Source: Dyella_B sp035690825
GTDB lineage: Bacteria; Pseudomonadota; Gammaproteobacteria; Xanthomonadales; Rhodanobacteraceae
DNA: 64,000 nucleotides
Reading direction: 5' to 3'
NCBI RefSeq assembly: GCF_051954575.1
Contig: NZ_JBQCHP010000013.1
Coordinates: forward strand, 41,529-105,528
How positions within the stretch are numbered: the stretch's first letter is position 1; every line of letters begins with the position of its first letter. The notes beneath the pieces were generated by a model. It did no database searches, was not told the DNA's origin, and was given only the letters and a program-made list of their open reading frames with translations. A program made the position numbers and the translations under genes. Of the stretch, positions 1 to 9,095 are shown one piece after another.

Positions 1-2
1 CC

Positions 3-668
3 GAAGGCGGCCGCGCGCTGGTGCCCGCGCAACTGGAACAGCGGCGGCTGATCCATCGCGAGGATTCGGTACGCCGGCAATCCGATGCGTTTCGCGAAAT
101 CCGCACGCGCCTGCTCGAACTGGGCGGCAGCCAGAACTTCATTACGCTGGTGGCCTCGGTCAGTCCGCATTCGGGCGGCAGCTTCGTGGCGCGCAACCTG
201 GCGGCGGCGTTCGCCTTCGACGAGGCGAAAACCAGCCTGCTGATCGATTGCAACCTGCGCTATCCGAACCAGCACAAGGCACTGGGCGTAGAGCCGGAAC
301 GTGGCGGCCTGATCGAATATCTGGAACACCCGATTCGTGGCATCAAGTCGATCATCTACCAGACCGGCATTCCGCGCCTGCGCCTGGTGCCGGCGGGCAC
401 TTCGCGCGAAAACGGCGGCGAATTCTTCTCTTCGTTCCGCATGCGCGCGATGCTCGATTCGCTGCGCTGCCGCTATACCGATCGCTATCTGTTCCTGGAC
501 GGGCCGGCCATCAACGGTTCGCCGGACGCGCGCATTTTGTCGGACCTGGCCGATTTCGTAGTCGTGGTGGTGGGCCACGGCCGCGATACGCCGGCCGCCA
601 TCAACCAGGCGGTCGCCAATTTCGACACGAACAAGCTGGCAGGGGTGATTTTCAATCAGTCGGCCTAG
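3..668 (+). CDS. CpsD/CapB-like EPS chain-length ATPase, 5'-partial, degenerate Walker A
   Basis: The reading frame is open to the left edge of the window, so the gene probably begins upstream; the first internal start is a GTG at position 21. The protein looks like the cytoplasmic BY-kinase/CpsD (Wzc C-terminal) family that works with a Wzz-type chain-length protein in exopolysaccharide export. It has the typical entry helix (SDAFREIRTRLL) and a P-loop-like stretch. That stretch reads SPHSGGSFVARNLA, so the Walker A lysine (GKS/T) is replaced by GGS. The Walker B-like segment is YLFLDGPA instead of the usual IDTPP. No tyrosine-rich C-terminal tail is visible. It may be a regulatory, non-kinase member. 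It is followed after 60 bases by an outer-membrane protein gene in the same operon. Confidence 0.8.
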   Translation, partial: EGGRALVPAQLEQRRLIHREDSVRRQSDAFREIRTRLLELGGSQNFITLVASVSPHSGGSFVARNLAAAFAFDEAKTSLLIDCNLRYPNQHKALGVEPERGGLIEYLEHPIRGIKSIIYQTGIPRLRLVPAGTSRENGGEFFSSFRMRAMLDSLRCRYTDRYLFLDGPAINGSPDARILSDLADFVVVVVGHGRDTPAAINQAVANFDTNKLAGVIFNQSA

Positions 669-728
669 GACGAAAGGCGACTGCAATACACGCAATCAAC
701 GCGCCCCGTCAGGGGAAGGGAGAGGTAC

Positions 729-2099
729 ATGCCGGCATCCGTTACGCTCGCTCGCGCCATGACGCTTGCGCTTATCGTCGTGCCGGGTGCGGTATGGGCC
801 GCGCAGTTCAATTACTCCATCTTCGGTACGGTCGAACACAGCGACAACATCACGCTGAGCGACAGCAATCCGGTCAGCCAGAATGTCTTCATTCCAGGTA
901 TCAACTTCAGCTACCTGCAGCAAGGCTCCACCTTGCAGGCCAACGTCAACGGCACGCTGCAGTACACCGATTATTTCGGCCATCAATTTTCGAACCAGAC
1001 GCAGACGCAACTGGCCGCGCAGGCCAACTGGACGGTGCTGCCGAAACGGCTGGATTTCACCGTGGAAGATTATGCCGGCGTCGAGCCGGTCGACTCACTG
1101 GCCAGCAATGCGCCGAACAACCGGCAGCAGACCAATGTGCTGTCGCTGGGCCCGACCTTGCACCTGCAGTTCGGCAACGTCATGCGCGCGCAGGTGGAAC
1201 TGCACTATCTCAACAGCTACGCCTCGAAGGTGAAAGATTTCAACTCCAGCCGCGGCATGGCGGCGTTCCGCTTGTATCGCGATCTCAATCCCACCGACAC
1301 GCTGTCGCTGAATCTCGAATCGCAACGGGTGAAGTTCGATCACAGCGTGGCAACGACCACGCTCGGCGGCGTGAATAGCACCATTGCCACGCCCGATTAC
1401 ACGCGCAACGAAGCATACGGCCGCTATACCAGCACGCTGATGCATTTCAATGCCGATCTGCTGCTGGGCTGGTCCAAGATCGATTTCACGCATGCGCGCA
1501 GCGATTCCAAACCCATGGCGCGGATTACCCTGGGCTGGCAGTTCACGCCGCATCACACCTTGTCCGTTACCGGCGCCTACCAGTTTTCCGATGCCGCGCA
1601 GGACATGTTCCTGCAACCGGGGCAGAGCATCGTCAACATCACCAACGAAAATCCGACCGACGTCATCTACAACCCCGGCGGCGGCATCAGCACCGGCAAC
1701 CTGGTGATCGACTCGGAGGTTTATCTAGAGAAAGTCCTGCAGGCCACCTATACCTATCACACCGAACGCTTCCAGCTGTCGGTCGCGCCGACGTACGACA
1801 AGCTTTCGTATCTGGACAGCGCCACCTTCAACCAGTCCACCCGCGGCGGCACGATCAGTGCCGATTACCGCCTGCACCCGAACACGACGCTGACCGCGTT
1901 CGTCAATGCGGAAAAGCTCACCTATACCTCGCTGGAGCGTACCGACAAGACCTATCGCTACGGCCTCGACCTTGGGCATCAATGGACGCCGCACTGGAGC
2001 TGGCACGTTTCCTATATCCGGCAGGTGCGAAACAGCAGCGCGCTCGCGCAGAGCTATCACGAGAACGAAGTGTTCTTCAGCGTGGTGTTCCGGCGATGA
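729..2099 (+). CDS. Outer-membrane beta-barrel protein of exosortase-type EPS locus
   Basis: A 456-residue protein with a Sec signal peptide (hydrophobic stretch ending in AVWAAQ near residue 26) followed by alternating amphipathic strands rich in aromatic residues. It ends in FFSVVFRR, an aromatic-rich terminal strand as in outer-membrane barrels. It resembles the TIGR03016-type PEP-CTERM/EPS-associated outer-membrane proteins, which are thought to help export polysaccharide. The start ATG has a strong ribosome site (gggagagg) 4-5 bases upstream. Its stop overlaps the next start by four bases (ATGA), showing translational coupling with the hydrolase gene. The exact export role is inferred from context. 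Confidence 0.85.
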   Translation: MPASVTLARAMTLALIVVPGAVWAAQFNYSIFGTVEHSDNITLSDSNPVSQNVFIPGINFSYLQQGSTLQANVNGTLQYTDYFGHQFSNQTQTQLAAQANWTVLPKRLDFTVEDYAGVEPVDSLASNAPNNRQQTNVLSLGPTLHLQFGNVMRAQVELHYLNSYASKVKDFNSSRGMAAFRLYRDLNPTDTLSLNLESQRVKFDHSVATTTLGGVNSTIATPDYTRNEAYGRYTSTLMHFNADLLLGWSKIDFTHARSDSKPMARITLGWQFTPHHTLSVTGAYQFSDAAQDMFLQPGQSIVNITNENPTDVIYNPGGGISTGNLVIDSEVYLEKVLQATYTYHTERFQLSVAPTYDKLSYLDSATFNQSTRGGTISADYRLHPNTTLTAFVNAEKLTYTSLERTDKTYRYGLDLGHQWTPHWSWHVSYIRQVRNSSALAQSYHENEVFFSVVFRR

Positions 2100-2878
2100 G
2101 TACGCGTGTCGACATGGAAACACCGTTCTACTTCGGGCCGGAGCGAAGCCTGTTCGGGTTGTTCCATGCGAGCACCACTCCGGCACGCAAGGCCGTGCTG
2201 CTGTGCCCGCCGCTGGGGCAGGACCAGATCCGTTGCCATCGCCTGTACCGGCAATTGGCGCAGGCGCTGGCGGCCGAAGGCATTGCCGTATTGCGCTTCG
2301 ACTACTACGGCAGCGGCGATTCGGCCGGCGCCAGCGCGGACATGGACTGGCACCGTTGCCTGGCCGATACCGCTGCCGCCGCCGATGAATTGCGCGCGCG
2401 CAGTGGCGCCTATCGCGTGCTGGCATTTGGCGCGCGGCTGGGTGGCAGCATTGCGCTGGCCTCCGTCGTACCGGCGCGCCTTGGCGGCATCGTGGCGTGG
2501 GATCCCGTGCTCGATGGCCGTGCCTATGTGGCGCAGCTCGACGCGTTGCAGTCGGCGCTGCGCCTGGACGCGCAGCGTTTCATGATGCCGCGCAAAGCCG
2601 ACGAGGTCGCTGCGCAATGGCTGGGATTTGCGATCGGCGCATCTTTTCGCCAGCAGATCGCGAGCTTGCAGATTGATCGCCCGACCGTACCGACACTGCT
2701 GCTGGATTCGCTTTCGCTCGCCGCGCCGCATCCCTGGGGCAGTTTTGTCACCGACGCCACCGCGGTCAGATGCATGCAGCCGGCCACGCCCTGGGACGAT
2801 CTGCGCCGGCTGGAGGTGGCGATTCTCTCGCACCCGTTGATCCAGGCCGTTACGCAACACGTAAGGGAGGCAGCGTGA
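2096..2878 (+). CDS. Alpha/beta hydrolase, exosortase-A system hydrolase 2 type
   Basis: A 260-residue alpha/beta-hydrolase-fold protein; the ATG at 2096 overlaps the stop of the preceding barrel gene. It begins METPFYFGPERSLFGLFH and has the oxyanion-region strand VLLCPPLGQ and the RFDYYGSGDSAG motif typical of the small hydrolases linked to exosortase-A EPS loci. At the nucleophile elbow the sequence reads FGARLGG, so the usual serine of GxSxG is arginine. A similar GLRLG form is, as I recall it, common in this family, which would mean it is not a classical serine hydrolase. Its true substrate is unknown. It forms a tandem pair with the next gene. Confidence 0.82.
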   Translation: MSTRVDMETPFYFGPERSLFGLFHASTTPARKAVLLCPPLGQDQIRCHRLYRQLAQALAAEGIAVLRFDYYGSGDSAGASADMDWHRCLADTAAAADELRARSGAYRVLAFGARLGGSIALASVVPARLGGIVAWDPVLDGRAYVAQLDALQSALRLDAQRFMMPRKADEVAAQWLGFAIGASFRQQIASLQIDRPTVPTLLLDSLSLAAPHPWGSFVTDATAVRCMQPATPWDDLRRLEVAILSHPLIQAVTQHVREAA

Positions 2879-3705
2879 TGCAGGAGCAGGCTTTCCGTTT
2901 CGGACGCGCGCGCCACCTGGTCGGTATCGCGGGCTTGCCGCCGTCTACTGCGCCGGAAACGGTGGGTGTGATCGTGCTTAATGCGGGGCTGGTGCATCGC
3001 ATCGGCCCGTTCCGCTTGCACGTGGAGATGACCCGGCGCTTGAACGCCCACGGCTATCCGACATTGCGTTTCGACCTTTCCACCATCGGCGACAGCGCCG
3101 CCAGCGGTGAATCGCAGACGCGCAACCAACAGATCTGTGCGGACGTGGGTGATGCGATGAACCTGCTCGGCGAACAGGCCGCGTGCAAGCGTTTCGTGTT
3201 GGTCGGCCTGTGCTCCGGCTCGCAGAGCGCGCATATGGTGGCCTGCAGCGATCCCAAGGTGGCCGGCGCGGTGTTTCTCGACGGCTATGCGTATCGCACG
3301 CTCGGTTATCACCTGCGTTATTACCTGCCTCGCTTGCTGGATATCAAGCGCTGGCGGCGCCTGCTTTCGCGCCAGCCGAAGGCGCCGGCGGCGAACAGCG
3401 ACGAACCGGCCTTTACCGTGGCGCCCTTGCCGCAGGCGACGGTGCGCGCCGACCTGGCCGGCATGCTCGAGCGCGGCCTCAAGCTGTGCCTGATCTATAG
3501 CGGTGGCATCAGTCGCTATTTCAACCACACGCGTCAGTTCCGCGAATGTTTCGGCCGCATCGTCGGCCACCCGAACGTGTTTACTCGTTTCATGAAGGAA
3601 GCCGACCACACCTACATCCTCACCGGTGACCGCAACCGGTTGCTGGAGAACGTGGAGCGCTGGCTTTCAACGAATTTTCCCGTCACAGCGGATGGATCCT
3701 CATGA
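2878..3705 (+). CDS. Alpha/beta hydrolase, exosortase-A system hydrolase 1 type
   Basis: A 275-residue alpha/beta hydrolase whose ATG shares one base with the preceding stop codon. Visible features are LNAGLVHRIGPFRLHVEMTR near the N terminus, LRFDLSTIGDS, and a nucleophile elbow reading VGLCSGSQ. The nucleophile position (G-x-C-x-G) is therefore cysteine, as in dienelactone-hydrolase-like enzymes. A likely catalytic histidine lies in EADHTYIL. This matches the exosortase-A-associated hydrolase 1 family, which always travels with hydrolase 2 in EPS loci; the reaction is not established. It overlaps galE by four bases. Confidence 0.82.
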   Translation: MQEQAFRFGRARHLVGIAGLPPSTAPETVGVIVLNAGLVHRIGPFRLHVEMTRRLNAHGYPTLRFDLSTIGDSAASGESQTRNQQICADVGDAMNLLGEQAACKRFVLVGLCSGSQSAHMVACSDPKVAGAVFLDGYAYRTLGYHLRYYLPRLLDIKRWRRLLSRQPKAPAANSDEPAFTVAPLPQATVRADLAGMLERGLKLCLIYSGGISRYFNHTRQFRECFGRIVGHPNVFTRFMKEADHTYILTGDRNRLLENVERWLSTNFPVTADGSS

Positions 3706-4706
3706 ACACAGTGCTCGTTACCGGCGGCGCCGGCTACATCGGCAGTCATGTCGCCCAGCAATTGGTCGCGCGGGGCGAGCGCGTGGTCGTCATCGACAAC
3801 CTCAGCACCGGCTTTCGCGAAGCCGTGTGCGGGGCCGAGCTGGTGATCGGCAACGTCGGCGATCCGGGCCTGGTAAGCCATGTGATGGCCGCGCACCGGT
3901 TCGACGCGGTGATGCATTTTGCGGCGCATACCGTGGTGCCCGAGTCGGTATGCGATCCACTGAAGTATTACGGCAACAACACCTGCAACACGCGCAACCT
4001 TTTGGCGTGCTGTGCGGACGCGGGCGTGGACAAGTTCATCTTCTCGTCCACGGCGGCGGTCTACGGCGAAACGGACAACGGCATCGCCGACGAGGACACG
4101 CCGACCCGGCCGATCAACCCGTACGGCACCTCCAAGCTGATGTCCGAAACCATGCTGCGCGACCACAGCGCCGCCGGTGCGATGCGGCACGTGATTCTGC
4201 GCTACTTCAATGTGGCCGGCTGCGATCCGCATGGACGCATCGGACATTCCACGCCGAACGCGACCTTGCTGATCAAGGTGTGCTGCGAGCATGCCGTGGG
4301 CCTGCGCGAAAGCCTGTCGATTTTCGGCACCGACTACGACACACCCGATGGCACCGGCATTCGCGACTATATTCATGTCGACGACCTGGCCGCGGCGCAC
4401 CTGTGCGCGCTCGATCATCTTCGCGATGGCGGTCATTCTCTGACGCTCAACTGCGGCTACGGCCACGGCTACAGCGTGCGCGAGGTGATCGATGCGGTGG
4501 CCAGGGTCGGGGGCAAGGCGCTCAACGTGGTCGAACTGCCGCGCCGTCCCGGCGACATACCCATGCTGATCGCTCGCAGCGACCGGCTCAAGCGCGTGCT
4601 GGACTGGCGGCCGCATTACGACGACCTGGATTTCATCGTCGACACTGCGTTGCGCTGGGAGCGGCAGCTCCTGTACCGGCGCGTTCCGCTGTCGTCGGTG
4701 GCTTGA
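3702..4706 (+). CDS. galE: UDP-glucose 4-epimerase
   Basis: A 334-residue extended short-chain dehydrogenase. The NAD-binding motif GGAGYIGSH is at residues 8-16, HFAAHTVVPES follows, and the catalytic serine/tyrosine region reads SSTAAVYGE followed by YGTSK. LRYFNVAG and the DYIHVDDLAAAH motif are diagnostic of GalE. It interconverts UDP-glucose and UDP-galactose (or the GlcNAc/GalNAc pair) in the cytoplasm to supply precursors. It overlaps the preceding hydrolase by four bases and lies in the EPS operon, so a role in EPS sugar supply is more likely than galactose catabolism. Confidence 0.93.
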   Translation: MNTVLVTGGAGYIGSHVAQQLVARGERVVVIDNLSTGFREAVCGAELVIGNVGDPGLVSHVMAAHRFDAVMHFAAHTVVPESVCDPLKYYGNNTCNTRNLLACCADAGVDKFIFSSTAAVYGETDNGIADEDTPTRPINPYGTSKLMSETMLRDHSAAGAMRHVILRYFNVAGCDPHGRIGHSTPNATLLIKVCCEHAVGLRESLSIFGTDYDTPDGTGIRDYIHVDDLAAAHLCALDHLRDGGHSLTLNCGYGHGYSVREVIDAVARVGGKALNVVELPRRPGDIPMLIARSDRLKRVLDWRPHYDDLDFIVDTALRWERQLLYRRVPLSSVA

Positions 4707-4709
4707 GTG

Positions 4710-6386
4710 ATGGCAAGGCGATCGATGCTGATGGCGTGGTTTGCGACGGTCATGTTGCTGATCGGTACCAATCCGGCATATGCCGGTGGACATCCTGCGG
4801 CTAGCCGCGCGGCATCGGCGGACGTCGTACCGGAGCAGCGCATCGTCGCGCATCGCAACGCCGGCAAGGATGCTGATGTGCCGGTGTCGGTCGGTATTCC
4901 GTTTCCTCCCGGTGTGCTGCGCGATCCGCGCCTGCTGCGCATTCTTGACGAGAAAGGCGAGGAAGTGCCGGCCGCCGTCCGTACCACCTTGCTGTGGTAC
5001 GCCAAGGACGGCAGCGTGCGCGCGGTGCGTGCGCAATTCCATGCGCATCTCGATGGTGATACGCAGACGTTCTATTTCGCCTTCGGCAAGCCGCGCCAGC
5101 GGGATCTGCCTGGATGGTCGTACGCGAGCGGCCTGGTGCCCGATGTGCAGGGCATGAAAGTGGCTGCCGCGTTGGCGACGCTGAGTCCCGCCTGGCTGTG
5201 TCAATCACGGGTCGCCGGCCCGCAGGTTCCGGCGTCACCCAACGAACCTTATGCCAACTACGTCGCCACGCAGTTTCAATGGGCGCGGCCGCTGCCAGTC
5301 GACGATTCCACGGCATGGCTGTTCGATCGACCCTCCACGCTGTTCAAGGCGTACGTCCGCACCGGACGCTTCGATTACCTGCAGGCGGCCGACCTCAGTT
5401 ACCACTTCTATATGAAGCACATCCGCCGCGATGGCCTGGCGATGAGCCCGTTTTGCGCCGGCGGATGGACCTACAACGACAAACCCTGCGACGTGAAATA
5501 CGTCTACGTTGAGCCGATCTTGCTGGCGCTGGCACTGACCGGCGACGACAGCGAGCACGACCTGCAAACGGTCGACAAGATGATGACGCTATGGGAGAAC
5601 GGCGGCTGGGGCAATCGCCCGGGGCCGTATACCAGCCCGTCGCAGCATTTCACCGAACGCATGACCGGGCTGGGTTTGCTGGAAACCGTCAGCGCCTACG
5701 AATTGACCGGCGATCGCCGTTATCTCCTGCGCATCGACGACCGCATCGGCTGGTTGTACGAGCATCAGCGCAACAATCCCGATGGCCTGGGTAACGACGG
5801 TTCCTGGCGCAACAGCTGGCGCCTGCACGAAGACGATTCCTGGGATCCGTCGAAGGACGTGCGCGGCAATTCGCCATGGATGTCGGAAAACATTGTCGAC
5901 GGCCTGTGGCATGCCTGGCTGGTGACTGGCGATGCGCGCATTCCCAGCATGATCACCGCGTTTGGCCGCTACCTGGAGCAATACGGCTGGATCAAGCCGG
6001 ACTTGCTACATTACGAACATGATTGGCGCAATCCCTGTTCCGGCCCGGATGGCCAGATTGCGTGGTACTGGTCGTCTTCGCACGCCGATGTAAAGGCGCT
6101 TTCGCATATCGAAGACTCGGACGGCTGGTACAGTGATGCGCACACGGTCGAACTCGCCTTGCCGGTGGCTGCGGCCTATTACTTCGAACAGGATCCAAAA
6201 CAGAGCGCCGCGTTGAAGCATCGGCTTGATGCGCTGCAGTCTTCCTACAACGTCGAATGCGCGAAATCGGCCGATCCGCTGCGACGCTTCAACTGGAACA
6301 ACCGCGGCACTGGCGTCGTGGCGTGGCTGATCCGCCAGCCGCCCGGCAGTGGCGCAGCGGTGTCGAGCGGGAGCGCAAGGCCATGA
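4710..6386 (+). CDS. Secreted PcRGLX/YetA-like polysaccharide lyase-type protein
   Basis: A 558-residue protein starting at the ATG at 4710 (a GTG lies immediately before it). Residues 1-26 form a signal peptide ending in NPAYA. Residues 45-140 (VPVSVGIPFPPGVLRDPRLL...) resemble the N-terminal barrel domain of exo-rhamnogalacturonan-lyase-like (PcRGLX/YetA) proteins. The rest is helix-rich with repeated aromatic pairs, as in an alpha/alpha toroid. It probably acts in the periplasm on the EPS made by this locus, trimming or degrading stalled chains. Catalytic residues cannot be assigned by eye, so lyase activity is inferred. It is three bases after galE and overlaps the flippase gene by four. 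Confidence 0.82.
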   Translation: MARRSMLMAWFATVMLLIGTNPAYAGGHPAASRAASADVVPEQRIVAHRNAGKDADVPVSVGIPFPPGVLRDPRLLRILDEKGEEVPAAVRTTLLWYAKDGSVRAVRAQFHAHLDGDTQTFYFAFGKPRQRDLPGWSYASGLVPDVQGMKVAAALATLSPAWLCQSRVAGPQVPASPNEPYANYVATQFQWARPLPVDDSTAWLFDRPSTLFKAYVRTGRFDYLQAADLSYHFYMKHIRRDGLAMSPFCAGGWTYNDKPCDVKYVYVEPILLALALTGDDSEHDLQTVDKMMTLWENGGWGNRPGPYTSPSQHFTERMTGLGLLETVSAYELTGDRRYLLRIDDRIGWLYEHQRNNPDGLGNDGSWRNSWRLHEDDSWDPSKDVRGNSPWMSENIVDGLWHAWLVTGDARIPSMITAFGRYLEQYGWIKPDLLHYEHDWRNPCSGPDGQIAWYWSSSHADVKALSHIEDSDGWYSDAHTVELALPVAAAYYFEQDPKQSAALKHRLDALQSSYNVECAKSADPLRRFNWNNRGTGVVAWLIRQPPGSGAAVSSGSARP

Positions 6387-7930
6387 AGCAACGCATGGCG
6401 GTCTTGCGCAGCGTCACCCTGGTCTCGGTCGCCACGTACGTCGAGTATGCGTTGGGGCTGGTGGTCAGCATCTGGATCGCGCGCACGCTGGGTCCGGCGG
6501 ATTTTGGCCGTTACGCGTTCACCGTATGGCTGTGCAGCTGGTTGATGACTTGCAGCAATCATGCGTTGACCACTTCGTCGACCAAGTTCATCGCCGAGGC
6601 GGACGGGGCAGGGCGGCCGGATCTGGCGTCGCATATCGCGCATCGGTTGAGCCGCTATCAGAATATGAGTTCGCTGATCGTGATGCTGCTGTTCGTTGCC
6701 GCGATCGTGGTGATCCGCCCGGTGGAATGGCGGCAATCGCTATGGCCAATCACCGCCCTGGTCATCGTCGCCGTGGTATCCAAGGCGAACTACGCCATGT
6801 TGGTGGCGATCGAGAAAGGCCAGGAAAGCTTCGAGCCGGTATCGATCGCGACCGTGCTGGCCGGTGCCATCAACGTCGGGTTGATCACCGCGGCCACCGT
6901 GGCGCATGCCGATATGGTGGCGTTCTTCGCGCTGTTCGCGGTGGCGTGCCTGATGCTGAACCTGATTAACCGCTTTGCCTTCCATCGTTACTGTCGGCCG
7001 TTTTCCGCAGGCCCTATTCCGGACGACCTCGGCAAACGTCTTTCGCGACATCTGCGTTTGACGGCGGTGCTGGTACTGCTGATCTCGCTGCGCTCGAGCA
7101 CGATCGAAGTATTCCTGCTCAACACCTACGCAAACTCGACCGCGGTCGGCTTCTTCGCCATCGCCTCCACCCTTACGCGTGGCGCGGTCGAACTGCTGTC
7201 GGTCGGCCTGACCACCACCTTGTTGCCGTACATGGCCAAGTCGTTCGGCAAGAACGGCACCGGCCAGGCCGCGCGCCTGCTGACCGAAGCGTCGCGTTTC
7301 TACTGGGCTACGGGGCTGGTGATCGCGGGCGTCGGCCTGGTCACCACGCCCGAGATCGTCACCCTTATGTACGGCAACCGTTACGTCGGCGCGATCCCGG
7401 CGATCGAAGCGATGCTGGTGCTGGCCGGATTGCTGCTGGTCAGCAACAGCATCGGCGCCTTCCAGATCGTGGTCGATCGCCAGGACGATCGCGTGCGTAT
7501 CTCTACGCTCGCCTTGATCGTCAACATCGTCTTCGGCGTCGCGCTGGTGCCGTTCTTCGGCCTGGCCGGCGCGATGGTCACCTACGCAGGCACCCGCTTC
7601 GCCGAGCTAGGCCTGGCCATTTTCTACTTGCGCAAGACCACCCGCGGCAGCCTGCCACTGGCGCCAATGGCGCGCTTGTTCGCCGCCGCCGCGGTGGCTA
7701 CGGCGTTGGCCTGGCTGAGCGTAGTCGTGATCCCCAGCCGCTTCGGTTTTATCGCTGGCGGCCTCGTGTTCGTGGGTATTTTCATCCCCGCCAGTTTCCT
7801 GGTGCGCTACTGGAACGAGGAAGATTTCCAACTGATGGCGGCGATCACCAACCGCCTTGGTCCGCCCGGACGCACGCTGATGCGCGGCTTGAACAGCCTG
7901 CATGGCGCCGCCGCCAAGGCGTCTTCCTGA
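6383..7930 (+). CDS. Wzx-type polysaccharide flippase
   Basis: A 515-residue integral membrane protein with roughly 12-14 hydrophobic helices and the N-terminal signature TLGPADFGRYAF of the oligosaccharide flippase (MATE/MVF superfamily, RfbX-like) proteins. It would move undecaprenyl-diphosphate-linked repeat units from the cytoplasmic to the periplasmic face of the inner membrane. The ATG at 6383 overlaps the preceding stop (ATGA). With the O-antigen-ligase-like protein at 16502-17767 it suggests a Wzx/Wzy-type assembly pathway. Confidence 0.9.
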   Translation: MKQRMAVLRSVTLVSVATYVEYALGLVVSIWIARTLGPADFGRYAFTVWLCSWLMTCSNHALTTSSTKFIAEADGAGRPDLASHIAHRLSRYQNMSSLIVMLLFVAAIVVIRPVEWRQSLWPITALVIVAVVSKANYAMLVAIEKGQESFEPVSIATVLAGAINVGLITAATVAHADMVAFFALFAVACLMLNLINRFAFHRYCRPFSAGPIPDDLGKRLSRHLRLTAVLVLLISLRSSTIEVFLLNTYANSTAVGFFAIASTLTRGAVELLSVGLTTTLLPYMAKSFGKNGTGQAARLLTEASRFYWATGLVIAGVGLVTTPEIVTLMYGNRYVGAIPAIEAMLVLAGLLLVSNSIGAFQIVVDRQDDRVRISTLALIVNIVFGVALVPFFGLAGAMVTYAGTRFAELGLAIFYLRKTTRGSLPLAPMARLFAAAAVATALAWLSVVVIPSRFGFIAGGLVFVGIFIPASFLVRYWNEEDFQLMAAITNRLGPPGRTLMRGLNSLHGAAAKASS

Positions 7931-7947
7931 GCGCGCGGAGTCCTGTC

Positions 7948-8913
7948 ATGCATTGGAAGGCCAAAGCAACCTTGCAGAACGCCGTTTCGCGATTGCCCAC
8001 CGAATCGTCATACGCCACGTACTATTGGCTGCAGCGTCATTTTGGCGGGCTGCGGCGTATCAATCCGATGGCGCGGCTGCGGGCGGGCATCGAGACATGG
8101 CGGCAGATCGAAAAGGTGGGCCGCGATCCGCTCGGCAAGGTCTTTTTCGAGGTCGGCACGGGGCGCGTGCCGATGACGCCGCTCGCGTATTGGCTGATGG
8201 GCGCTGGGCGCGTCATCACTGTCGATCTCAATCCTTATATGAAGGCGGAGTTGACCCAGGAATGTCTGCAGTACATCGCCGAGCATGTAGACGATGTGCG
8301 TGCTTTGTTCGGTCCGCTTTTGAATCGGGAGCGCTTCGAGACCTTGCTCGACTTCCCGCGCCAGGACGATTTCGACCTGCGGAAGCTGCTCGATCTTTGC
8401 CGGATCGTGTATATCGCGCCGGGTGATGCGGCGCATACCGGGCTTGATCCTGACGCGATCGATTTCCATACCTCGTTCAATGTTTTCGAGCACATCCCGC
8501 GCGAGGTGCTGCTGGCCATTCTCCGGGAAGGTAATCGGATCATTCGTCGCGACGGGCTGTTCGTGCATCGCGTTGATTATTCCGATCATTTTTCGCATTC
8601 GGATACGCGTATATCGCCGATCAATTTTCTGCAGTATTCCGATACGCAGTGGGAGCGTTACGCAGGCAACCGCTACATGTATATGAACCGGTTGCGCCAT
8701 GATGATTTTCTGGTGCTGTTCGAATCGGCCAGCCATCGCGTGCTTGCGGCCGAGCCGACGATCGATGCGCCATCGCTGCAATTGCTGCGGGATGGTCGGT
8801 TGAATGTGGATGCGCGGTTTGGCGATAAGGCGATGGAGGTTTTGGCGACGACGGAGGCGTGGATTGTTTGTGCGAAGGCTGAGCCGGCTTTGGCCTTAAT
8901 GGTTGCCACCTAG
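7948..8913 (+). CDS. SAM-dependent methyltransferase-like protein
   Basis: A 321-residue protein with a class I methyltransferase core: motif I-like FFEVGTGRVPMTP, an acidic strand end VITVDLNPYM, and a motif IV-like FHTSFNVFEHIPRE. It may methylate a sugar in the EPS repeat unit or cap the chain. It is the last gene of the plus-strand EPS operon, 17 bases after the flippase. Base composition drifts toward AT near its 3' end. The acceptor is unknown. Confidence 0.82.
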   Translation: MHWKAKATLQNAVSRLPTESSYATYYWLQRHFGGLRRINPMARLRAGIETWRQIEKVGRDPLGKVFFEVGTGRVPMTPLAYWLMGAGRVITVDLNPYMKAELTQECLQYIAEHVDDVRALFGPLLNRERFETLLDFPRQDDFDLRKLLDLCRIVYIAPGDAAHTGLDPDAIDFHTSFNVFEHIPREVLLAILREGNRIIRRDGLFVHRVDYSDHFSHSDTRISPINFLQYSDTQWERYAGNRYMYMNRLRHDDFLVLFESASHRVLAAEPTIDAPSLQLLRDGRLNVDARFGDKAMEVLATTEAWIVCAKAEPALALMVAT

Positions 8914-8934
8914 TTGATGCTTGCCGCAATCAGC

Positions 8935-9065
8935 TCCCTCCCCTGCGAAGTAGGGGAGGGCTGGGGTGGGGTTGCATGGGCTTTAGCGCACAACCGAATC
9001 TCACTATGAATGCCGCTCGCTACGCTCGCACCCCACCCTAACCCTCCCCTGCAAGCAGGGGAGGG
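8935..9065. repeat. GC-rich palindromic repeat, family copy a
   Basis: A roughly 130 bp intergenic repeat between two convergent genes. It opens with CCCTCCCCTGC paired with GGGGAGGG (8936-8960) and closes with the near-perfect palindrome CCCTCCCCTGC/GCAGGGGAGGG (9042-9065). A shared centre reads GGGGTTGC...GGGCTTTAGC...CGCTCGCTACGCTCGCACCCCACC. Related copies lie at 18892-18979, 37213-37251 and 40086-40518. The outer arms can pair, so it could act as a bidirectional transcript end or mRNA stabiliser. No T-tract follows the hairpins. Confidence 0.85.
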
Positions 9066-9095
9066 AATACATCGTCGGTAGCGCCTGGAATCGCG

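Noticed and set aside
248..1378. 376-codon plus-strand frame at the left edge
   Set aside because: It overlaps two well-supported genes in another frame and is rich in Arg, Gly and His without motifs.
3612..5204. Long open frame on the minus strand, 530 codons
   Set aside because: It lies antisense to galE and the lyase-type gene, has an Arg/His/Gln-rich composition typical of shadow frames in GC-rich DNA, and shows no recognisable domain.
8935..9065. Repeat considered as a CRISPR array or Rho-independent terminator
   Set aside because: There are no regularly spaced repeats with unique spacers, and no T-tract follows the hairpins.
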